Positions 1-6,607 of a stretch of 45,122 nucleotides of DNA are shown piece after piece. Every line of letters begins with the position of its first letter. Position 1 is the first letter of the stretch. Under the pieces are notes generated by a model that was not told the origin of the DNA, made no database searches, and saw only the letters and a list, made by a program, of their open reading frames with translations. The stretch covers positions 1 through 45,122 of IMG/VR virus record IMGVR_UViG_3300046462_000711; one strand, given 5' to 3'. This DNA is from a virus. The position numbers and the translations under genes are program-made.

Positions 1-189
1 GCCTTGCTGAAACCGCTGCATCTGAGCACGGGTGAAAAGCGTGATCTGCTCGCCTTTCTCCGCGCGCTCACCGGCGACAATGCAACAAGCTTGGCAGTCC
101 AGGCACGCGCCGCCGCCAGCGGCGGCAGTACAATTGAATCGGTTCGGGACCTCGCCATCGAACAGCGTGAGCCGCTCGGAAAACCTTGA
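1..189 (+). CDS. C-terminal end of a MauG / di-haem cytochrome c peroxidase-like protein (partial)
   Basis: Only the last 62 codons are in the window, and the frame is open from base 1. The segment with LSTGEKRDLLAFLRALTGD resembles the end of periplasmic di-haem cytochrome c peroxidases and MauG-like proteins, where an LSxxEKxDLxAFLxxLTG motif is typical. This is family knowledge applied to a short fragment, and no haem CXXCH motif lies in the visible part. It is a host gene ending about 100 bp before the left prophage boundary. The last 35 or so residues are Ala/Ser rich and nondescript. Confidence 0.6.
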   Translation, partial: ALLKPLHLSTGEKRDLLAFLRALTGDNATSLAVQARAAASGGSTIESVRDLAIEQREPLGKP

Positions 190-210
190 TTTTCAACGGG
201 TAAGGGGAGT

Positions 211-231
211 TTGTTAGGTGCTGTCTAACAA
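211..231. other. hairpin downstream of the host cytochrome gene
   Basis: TTGTTAG and CTAACAA form a perfect 7-bp stem around a 7-nt loop. There is no U tract after it on the plus strand, so it is at best a weak 3'-end structure for the upstream gene. Confidence 0.35.
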
Positions 232-235
232 GGCG

Positions 236-281
236 TCTAAAAAGACAAAAGAAAAGGGGCTGCATTTGCATGCAACCCCTT
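236..281 (-). terminator. rho-independent terminator, probably the original tRNA-Asn terminator
   Basis: Read on the minus strand, AAGGGG (276-281) pairs with CCCCTT (254-259). TGCAT pairs with ATGCA around a TTGC loop, with one C/A mismatch in the stem, and a T-rich tract follows (complement of 236-253). It points away from the prophage and ends 9 bp from attL. The tRNA-Asn at the far end of the prophage is also on the minus strand, so before integration this would have lain immediately 3' of that tRNA. The position fits exactly; the functional assignment is inference. Confidence 0.75.
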
Positions 282-289
282 ATATGTCT

Positions 290-300
290 TGGCTCCCCGA
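290..300. other. attL: attL core
   Basis: TGGCTCCCCGA is identical to the 3' end of tRNA-Asn at the other prophage boundary. Bases on either side differ from the right copy. Phage-side sequence at 301-320 also contains CGAACCA, echoing the T arm of the tRNA (CGAACCA at 43454-43460). Confidence 0.8.
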
Positions 301-419
301 GGAAGCTCTACTACGAACCATTTCCCTGAGAGTGAAGTTGCCGGACCGGCTTTCCGCTGTTCGGGCAGCCTAGAAAGAAAAGCGAAGCCCGAAAAATTGC
401 CAATGAGTAAATTTCGGCT

Positions 420-1022
420 ATGATGTTGGCTCTGAATGCCTCGCTAAGCGGGGGTTTTATGGGACTAACAATCATGGGATTAGCTTTACTGGCGGTAGTC
501 GCCTTTTTTGGACTGTTGTTCGGCTTCGCCTACTATGGCCGCAAGGGAAAATGGTCAGCTGTCACCCGGTGGGGTGGAGGCTTCATCATTGCCGCTTTGA
601 TCGTTGGCGTGGCCGCGCTCAGGTTCAACAGCGAAAGCAGTAGCGCGGCTATAGGGGCGGAGTCGGTTTCCAATGTCCAGGAGGCCAAGCAGTTCCTGTT
701 GGGGACATGGACATTCACGGAGCCGCTTGCTCCGAACGATCCGTATATAGGACAGTGGGAAAAATGGATTGTGAAGGACGACGGAACCGTTGACGTCTAC
801 AGCGCATTTCCAACCGCTGATGACTGGGGCAAGCCAGACACCAAAGCCTATGAAATTCTGACTTCAAAATATACCGACACGGGGAAGAGGTTTTACTATA
901 TTCGTCTGAAGGACATGGTCGTCAGCGCCTCTATTCTCAAAAACGACCTAATCGGGCTGACAATTTCAGCATCGGCTTCCGTGCCAATGCGGCGTGGCGA
1001 CAGAAATCCATTTAGCAAGTGA
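420..1022 (+). CDS. membrane protein at the left prophage end (possible moron)
   Basis: A 200-residue protein with two strongly hydrophobic segments near the N-terminus (about residues 14-38 and 54-68) separated by a short basic loop (YGRKGKW). A soluble C-terminal domain of about 130 residues follows, containing a FLLGTWTF stretch. I do not recognise the family. An alternative start is ATG at 459 (residue 14), which removes a weak leader. It stands alone between attL and the packaging genes, a position often occupied by lysogenic-conversion genes, but nothing in the sequence shows its role. A lipocalin-like or DUF-type soluble domain is possible but not demonstrated. Confidence 0.7.
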   Translation: MMLALNASLSGGFMGLTIMGLALLAVVAFFGLLFGFAYYGRKGKWSAVTRWGGGFIIAALIVGVAALRFNSESSSAAIGAESVSNVQEAKQFLLGTWTFTEPLAPNDPYIGQWEKWIVKDDGTVDVYSAFPTADDWGKPDTKAYEILTSKYTDTGKRFYYIRLKDMVVSASILKNDLIGLTISASASVPMRRGDRNPFSK

Positions 1023-1086
1023 TCTAACGGTTCTACCTGCAGTACCGCGCATGGCAACGCAACCGATTATTTTGCTCGCCATGCCG

Positions 1087-1113
1087 CACAATCCCCCCCC
1101 TGATTTTGAATTG
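1087..1113 (+). repeat. C8 element copy 1, upstream of the terminase genes
   Basis: CACAAT, then eight C, then TGATTTTGAATTG. It differs at 3 of 27 positions from two identical copies at 6462 and 16176. It lies 32 bp before the first packaging gene. A candidate late-promoter or activator site; function inferred from position only. Confidence 0.75.
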
Positions 1114-1145
1114 ACGATGACGGCAAGATTAGCAAATCTGAACTT

Positions 1146-2141
1146 TTGCGCCCTTATCCTGTGTCTCTCAAAAAAGATCATCGTTCCCAGCTGAAAGAGG
1201 TCACGTTCCGGTGCGTGCGGCATGGCGGATTCAAGGCCGAGCCGGCGCGTGTGGACGCTGATCCGGATGATGTTGTCCACCCATGGCGTTATTTCTCGCC
1301 ATGCCCCGTTTGCGATGACGAGTGCAGCCAGGCGCATTGGGAGCGGTCGCTGCTGAAGGCTTGGCAAAAGGCCACCGGGCCAATTTCTGAGGAAGGTAAA
1401 GCGGCCAGCGCGGAAAATCTGGTCGGGCACCCAACCAAGGAAGAAAGTCTGCGCACGCGCTTCAATGCGATGAAGCATGGCGCGTCGGCCAAGGTGGCGA
1501 CGTATTTCCCGGCCAAGCCGGACGGTTATGCGCTGTGCGCGACCTGTGATGTCGACCGTTATTTCTGTTCGCAACAACCGTGCTGCGTCAAGCAGACACA
1601 AAATTTTATGCTGCACCACGCCGCTTTCGAACAGCGCAAGCCGGGCATGCTGACGGGCATGTATGCCGATATGCAGGCTGCTGTTTTCTCCATCCTGCAG
1701 CAAATCATCATGACGATTATTGCCGATGGAGTGAAGTTGACGCGACCGGAATTTCATTTCGATGAGAATGGGAAATTGAGCCTTGCGACGTATGCCGACG
1801 AGCATGGCGAGAAGCACACCATCATGGAAGTGTCAGCCCATCCGCTGCTGAAATCGATGTCTGAACTGCTGACCAAAAATAATATGTCGCTGGCCGATAT
1901 GGGGATGACGAACAAGGTTATCGAGGCCGACGACATGCTGCCCGGCCAGCTCGGCAGCAAAACGATTCCGGTCCTGAGCGACGACGAATACAAGCGGCGC
2001 CAGCTGACCGCGCTAGAAAATCTGACGGCGAAGGTGATGCGTTCGAACCAGTTGACCGCGGCGGATCCGATCCTGATCGAATTCGGGCGCGAGAATGGCC
2101 ATGTTGGCCAGGTGATCGATGTCGAGGTACGGGAGCAATGA
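1146..2141 (+). CDS. cysteine-rich packaging-region protein, putative small terminase subunit
   Basis: A 331-residue protein whose stop overlaps the large terminase start (ATGA), which is why a small-terminase role is suggested. It contains C23/H26, a CPVCDDEC cluster (residues 52-59), a GPISEEGKAASAEN segment with a downstream NAMKHG motif, and a second cluster, CATCDVDRYFCSQQPCC. Zinc binding is likely. The KHG motif type is shared by many uncharacterised phage and mobile-element proteins. The rest is helical without recognised motifs. No ATG is available upstream, since the frame is closed at 1107, so TTG at 1146 is taken as the start. It is longer than typical small terminases. Confidence 0.72.
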   Translation: MRPYPVSLKKDHRSQLKEVTFRCVRHGGFKAEPARVDADPDDVVHPWRYFSPCPVCDDECSQAHWERSLLKAWQKATGPISEEGKAASAENLVGHPTKEESLRTRFNAMKHGASAKVATYFPAKPDGYALCATCDVDRYFCSQQPCCVKQTQNFMLHHAAFEQRKPGMLTGMYADMQAAVFSILQQIIMTIIADGVKLTRPEFHFDENGKLSLATYADEHGEKHTIMEVSAHPLLKSMSELLTKNNMSLADMGMTNKVIEADDMLPGQLGSKTIPVLSDDEYKRRQLTALENLTAKVMRSNQLTAADPILIEFGRENGHVGQVIDVEVREQ

Positions 2142-3775
2142 GCGGCGAGCGGGTCAGCGCCAGCCAGCGCATCAGTGTGGCACATCGGGCCGAGCAGGAG
2201 ATCCTGCGCTACAAGGATGACCATGCCCTATGGCATAAACACATCCATGGCGTAGATCTGGATCCGATGCAGGTGCTCAAGTGCATCGAAATGGACATGC
2301 ACCCGAATACGATCGATGTGTCTTGCCGCCGTACCGGCAAGACGGCGGTGAAGGAAATGCATGCGCTCAAGCACAATGCCTGCAACCCACACCAGGAGGT
2401 CGGCATCGTGGCGCCACGGCAGCAACAGGCCCAGACCAACTTGACCTATCACGTTGACGCTATCCGGCGTTCTCCTATCCTGTCTGGCTATCTAGCCCAC
2501 AAGTCAGGGCGCCAGCAGCTATCGGATACCAAATATCAGTTGTACAACGGCAGTAAGGGGATCGCCTACGGGATAATGAGCCAGATTGACGGTGACGGCT
2601 TGTCCTATGCATCGCTCGAAGAGATGGATGACATGCCGGCGGAGCGGTTGTATTCCAACTTTTTCCCGATGCTGGGCTCGGCTCGCCGGCTTGGCGTAGC
2701 AGCCGATGTTTCCTTCAAGCCCCAGATCCGGATTACCGGGGTGTTTAAGGGCGCCGACACGCTGCAGGGCTTCATCGATTCGAAGGCATATCACCTGCTG
2801 CCGATCGTCAATATGTACCTGGGCATTGAGCTGGGCATCCTGAACGAGAGCTATTGCACCCAGAAGCGCGGCGAGATGCCGGAAGGCGAATTCATTCGCC
2901 AGTATCTTTGCCGCAATGTCGCGGCACAAAATCACATTTGGGACAAATATATCCGGCTTGCGTTGTCGATCGGGATTCAGGCCAGGCTGGATCCGGCCGG
3001 CCCCATGCCTGGCGAGCGCTACAAAAAGCGCGGTTTGGTGTCGTTTGGCTACGATCACTCAGGCCACGGCGAAAGCATGACGGCGTCCAAATCGGCGCTG
3101 GTGGTGAGCGAGCAGCTCGGCAACTTTACCGCGTTCATCTACGTCAAGACCTGGCCGGCCGGCACCGACGACAATGTGGTGCGCCGGGATCTGGTGGGAC
3201 TGTGGCGCTATTTCAACCCGGACTATGCGATGGGTGACGCCTTCGGCGTCGGCATGCTGACCTCTGTAAATGATGACCTATACCGCGAAGGGCTGACGCA
3301 TATCGACCGTCGAACCATTGGCGACGGTGACAGCAATGCATCGACCTGGCAGCAGTGGGCTTTTGCGCCTATTCGCTTCGAGGGTATGACAAAGCACAGC
3401 ATGGCGGCGGCGCTGCGTGCCGCTTTCCATAACCGGCAGGCTGCAATTCCCCCTTTTGATGAAGATATGGAGGCGCTGGAAGGTGACGTTGATCCTAATC
3501 CGCATTGGAACAATGAACATCGTGTCAGCGCCAGCGATACGACCGATTGGCGCTTGTTCACTCGACAGCTGGGAAATATGAAGGCGGTACCGAACAAATC
3601 CGGTGCCTATTCTAGCTACAAGCAGGTCGATCCTAAGATCGGCGATGACTTGTTCGATGCTGCCTGCGCTGGCGTCTGGGCGCTGACCACGCGCGGCGCC
3701 GACCACGTGCCAACCATCATCAGCGGCCGCACGCAAAGCCGGGCTCAACTTTTGGGTGCTGGCTATGGCAGATGA
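2138..3775 (+). CDS. large terminase subunit (packaging ATPase/nuclease)
   Basis: A 545-residue packaging motor. Walker A is CRRTGKTA at residues 63-70. A Walker-B-like LSYASLEEMDD stands at about 155-165, preceded by hydrophobic strands. In the C-terminal half, acidic residues in VSFGYDHSGHG, YAMGDAFGVG and GDDLFDAACAGVWA fit an RNase-H-like nuclease. It cuts and translocates concatemeric DNA into proheads through the portal. Start ATG overlaps the preceding stop. Size and order (before portal and MuF) match Mu-like and other tailed-phage TerL genes. Confidence 0.9.
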   Translation: MSGERVSASQRISVAHRAEQEILRYKDDHALWHKHIHGVDLDPMQVLKCIEMDMHPNTIDVSCRRTGKTAVKEMHALKHNACNPHQEVGIVAPRQQQAQTNLTYHVDAIRRSPILSGYLAHKSGRQQLSDTKYQLYNGSKGIAYGIMSQIDGDGLSYASLEEMDDMPAERLYSNFFPMLGSARRLGVAADVSFKPQIRITGVFKGADTLQGFIDSKAYHLLPIVNMYLGIELGILNESYCTQKRGEMPEGEFIRQYLCRNVAAQNHIWDKYIRLALSIGIQARLDPAGPMPGERYKKRGLVSFGYDHSGHGESMTASKSALVVSEQLGNFTAFIYVKTWPAGTDDNVVRRDLVGLWRYFNPDYAMGDAFGVGMLTSVNDDLYREGLTHIDRRTIGDGDSNASTWQQWAFAPIRFEGMTKHSMAAALRAAFHNRQAAIPPFDEDMEALEGDVDPNPHWNNEHRVSASDTTDWRLFTRQLGNMKAVPNKSGAYSSYKQVDPKIGDDLFDAACAGVWALTTRGADHVPTIISGRTQSRAQLLGAGYGR

Positions 3776-4019
3776 ACGTCCGTACCAAGCGAATGCCTCG
3801 GTATCTGTGAGACCGAAGCCAGCAGCGCCGGCGGCGGTACCGAAATCACTTCCACCGCTGAGCGGGGCGGAGCATGCCCGCATCAAGCAGACCGTCGCTG
3901 TGGTCAAGGCGAGGATGCCCGAGCTGGTGCCGCTGATCAAGGATCTGCATGCCCTGGGCATGATCGAAGGCTGGCGCTCCGTCACTATAACGAAAGGCAA
4001 CGATGAACCTCATCAGTAG
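3765..4019 (+). CDS. small protein between terminase and portal
   Basis: 84 residues from ATG 3765; a GTG at 3756 is the alternative. It overlaps both neighbours: TerL ends at 3775 and the portal starts at 4003. A Pro/Ala-rich N-terminus is followed by a predicted helical segment with ARIKQTVAVVKARMPELV. The position suggests a connector or packaging accessory, but no family is recognised. Confidence 0.7.
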   Translation: MADERPYQANASVSVRPKPAAPAAVPKSLPPLSGAEHARIKQTVAVVKARMPELVPLIKDLHALGMIEGWRSVTITKGNDEPHQ

Positions 4020-5400
4020 ACTGTGGCAAGGCATGAGGAAGCCGTCGGTAGCGACGGCGCCCATTGCGCAAAAAATTGAATCCGATCCGCTCAGTTTGCC
4101 GAATGCGCCGGCGGCGAACACCACCGAAACCGGTACACGTCTCGGGCCGGAAAACCGTTATCGGTCCCTGTATCGGCAGTTTTATGTCGATCCGGACGTA
4201 CGCAACGCGATCCTGGGCATCCGCGAGATGGACAAGCTTGACGGCCGGGTCAAGATGATCCATAGCCGCGTGGCGCGCGACGTTATCAAGGGCGGCCTGG
4301 TGATGCAGTTGGCCAAGCCGAACCCTGCAGTGTCCGCAGCATGGGAAAATTTCCGGAAGCGCTGTCAGCTGGATCGGCCTGAAAAGTTGAAGTCACACGC
4401 GCGCGGTCTTGTCATGGAGGGAAATCTGCCGTTGCAAATCGTCGTTGACGACCGCAACAATGTCCGCAACCTGGTGCGCATGCCGACCGAGACCATCGTG
4501 CCGAACGTTGATGACAGCGGCCAGTTCGCGGATGTCACGAATGCCTATACCCAGTTCGATCTGGTGACAGGTGAACCTGCCTCCCATTTCGCGCTATGGC
4601 AGTTGCACCTGGTGCGCTTCGATCCGGACAACTTCGATGACATGGGTGCGCTGGGACGGCCGTTTTTGGATGCCAACCGGACGACCTGGCAAAAATTGCG
4701 GATGACCGAAGAGGATCTGGTAATCCGGCGCCGAGTTCGTGCGCCGCTGCGATTGTCACATGTGCTGGAAGGGGCATCGGAGTCCGAATTGGACAGATAT
4801 GAAGCCAAGGTCATCAATAAGCAGAGTGAAATCACTACCGATTATTTCCTGAATAAGAAAGGATCGGTGAACCCGATCCAGGGCGACAGCAATCTGGACC
4901 AAGTGGCTGATATCGCGCTGCTGCTGGACTGCTTCTTTTCCGGCTCGCCAATGCCCAAGGGGTTGGCTGGCTACACCGATGGACTGAACCGGGACATACT
5001 GGAAGACCTGAAGCGCGATTATTTCGACGAAATCGACGTTCTGCAGGACACGCTGGCATTTGGCTACCAGCAGGCATTCCATATCGATCTGCTGCTGAAG
5101 GGTATCAACCCGCTTGATGCCGATTTCAGCATCTGCTATGCCGAACGCCGAACGGAGACACCGAATCAGGCCGCCGACCGGGCGCTGAAGCTGCAGGCGC
5201 TTGGCTTGCCGCCAGACCTGATATGGCAAGAATTGGGCTATGACCCGGCCTATATCAACGAGATGCAGGCGCACCAGGCCAATAAGTCGAATCCCTACCC
5301 AGACGATGATGTAGCGCCAGATCCGAAGGTATCGCAGATCAAGATTACACCCGGGAACGGCCGCAAAGGCGAATCCGGCACGTCAATCAGGAACCGTTGA
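4003..5400 (+). CDS. portal protein
   Basis: 465 residues, directly after TerL and before a MuF-type protein, which is the canonical portal position. The N-terminal part contains NAILGIREMDKLDGRV and a region rich in basic and aromatic residues. The C-terminal part has YFDEIDVLQDTLAFGYQQAF followed by ETPNQAADRALKLQALGLPPDLIW, resembling the end of other portal proteins, where residues contact TerL. The portal forms the dodecameric channel for DNA entry and exit. The assignment rests on position plus general similarity. Start ATG 4003 has GAAAGG upstream. Confidence 0.82.
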   Translation: MNLISRLWQGMRKPSVATAPIAQKIESDPLSLPNAPAANTTETGTRLGPENRYRSLYRQFYVDPDVRNAILGIREMDKLDGRVKMIHSRVARDVIKGGLVMQLAKPNPAVSAAWENFRKRCQLDRPEKLKSHARGLVMEGNLPLQIVVDDRNNVRNLVRMPTETIVPNVDDSGQFADVTNAYTQFDLVTGEPASHFALWQLHLVRFDPDNFDDMGALGRPFLDANRTTWQKLRMTEEDLVIRRRVRAPLRLSHVLEGASESELDRYEAKVINKQSEITTDYFLNKKGSVNPIQGDSNLDQVADIALLLDCFFSGSPMPKGLAGYTDGLNRDILEDLKRDYFDEIDVLQDTLAFGYQQAFHIDLLLKGINPLDADFSICYAERRTETPNQAADRALKLQALGLPPDLIWQELGYDPAYINEMQAHQANKSNPYPDDDVAPDPKVSQIKITPGNGRKGESGTSIRNR

Positions 5401-6458
5401 TGGCGCTGACCCCAGAACAGAAAGCGGTGCTTGTCGCCTCGGCCAAGGGGCGAAAGGCCATGCAGGATCTGGACGCTGCGGCCCTGGCGGATGTCAGGAA
5501 GCAGTACGACGAAGCCGTGCGGGATATCCAGCAGATGATCGCGGTGGTGGCGGGTGCCGCTGGTGTTGTTTCCATTGCTGCATTGCCCTCTCTGCTGCTG
5601 CAGATCCAGGCACGGCTCGGGAATCTGGCATCAGCGCGCAACGCTGCGCTGGATCAGGGGATAGATCGTGCGGCCACCATCGGCACCACGCCGTTCAGCA
5701 GCACTGTGAACACGGGGCAGCTGGACCACATTCGGAATGACGCAGTGCAGTTTGTGAAGGATTTTGTCGGAACCGACAAGCTGGCGCTGTCGGATCGACT
5801 CTGGCGTATCGATCGCCATGCAAATGAGATCGTGAACCAGGCGGTGCAAAATTCGGTGGTGCGCGGCGAAGGTGCCGCTCAAGCCGCCCGCGATTTTCTG
5901 GCCAGGGGAATGCGGCCGCCTGCCGAGATCGACCTCGCGAAAGATGCGGCTACAGCGCGAAATATCGGCAATTCCGTTGAGGAAGGCCTGATGACCGGCC
6001 GCGGCGCGCCACTGGATAATGCCATGCGGGTGATGCGTACGGAAATCAACCGTGCCCACACCAAGGCCTATCAACAAGGGGCAGCTGCCGATGACGGTTC
6101 TGTCGGAACCCAGTTCATGCTGTCGCCGCGCCATCCCCGCGTAGATATCTGCGACATGCATGCCCGAGCAAACCTGTTTGGCCTAGGCGCCGGCGTTTAC
6201 CCGCATGGCAAAAGCCCGTTGCCTGCCCATCCCAATACACTGAGTTTCGAAGTCATCGTGTATCGAGATGAAGTGACAGAGGAAGACCGTGCCGGCCGGC
6301 AGAGCGTCACGGAGTTTCTTGGCACGGTACCTAGCAAGGACCGCAAGGGCATACTGGGCGCGAACAAGAATGAAGCGTTCGAAGCTGGCCAGCTGCCAGC
6401 ATCGCAGGTAAAAAGCCGGTGGCGCGATGTCCAGCGGCGTATTGGCCGCCAGTCCTAA
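5400..6458 (+). CDS. MuF / SPP1 gp7-like minor head protein
   Basis: 352 residues. The C-terminal part carries the family signature of phage head morphogenesis proteins: HPRVDICDMHA near residue 247, then GVYPHGKSPLPAHPNT about 25 residues on. The N-terminal half is helical. In related phages this protein is a minor capsid component, sometimes injected with DNA. Start ATG 5400 overlaps the portal stop (TGATG); a TTG at 5397 is less likely. The gene ends 4 bp before C8 element copy 2. Confidence 0.85.
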   Translation: MALTPEQKAVLVASAKGRKAMQDLDAAALADVRKQYDEAVRDIQQMIAVVAGAAGVVSIAALPSLLLQIQARLGNLASARNAALDQGIDRAATIGTTPFSSTVNTGQLDHIRNDAVQFVKDFVGTDKLALSDRLWRIDRHANEIVNQAVQNSVVRGEGAAQAARDFLARGMRPPAEIDLAKDAATARNIGNSVEEGLMTGRGAPLDNAMRVMRTEINRAHTKAYQQGAAADDGSVGTQFMLSPRHPRVDICDMHARANLFGLGAGVYPHGKSPLPAHPNTLSFEVIVYRDEVTEEDRAGRQSVTEFLGTVPSKDRKGILGANKNEAFEAGQLPASQVKSRWRDVQRRIGRQS

Positions 6459-6461
6459 CTA

Positions 6462-6488
6462 CACAATCCCCCCCCTTATTTTGGCTTG
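6462..6488 (+). repeat. C8 element copy 2, upstream of the protease-capsid gene
   Basis: CACAAT, eight C, then TTATTTTGGCTTG. All 27 bp are identical to the copy at 16176. About 120 bp of untranslated or weakly coding sequence follow before the ATG at 6608, giving room for a promoter and leader. The position corresponds to the Mu PI promoter before gene I. Confidence 0.8.
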
Positions 6489-6607
6489 CCAACGGCCAGA
6501 AAATAGCACCTGACTTAAAAAGTTTATTGCGCGGCATCGGTTGTCCCCTACGAGCCGTCTCCCTCGGAAATTCGGGCGATGCCGCACACTTTTATTCAGG
6601 GCGAAAA

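Noticed and set aside
301-330. Possible tRNA remnant right of attL
   Set aside because: CGAACCA and GCTCTAC recall the tRNA arms, but no full cloverleaf forms. It is phage-side attachment sequence at most.
966-1817. Long minus-strand reading frame opposite the first packaging gene
   Set aside because: It covers the opposite strand of a well-coding plus-strand gene, has shadow-like composition and no ribosome site in an operon context.
6419-6607. N-terminal extension of the protease-capsid frame
   Set aside because: It runs over the MuF gene end and the C8 element; the protease homology begins after ATG 6608.
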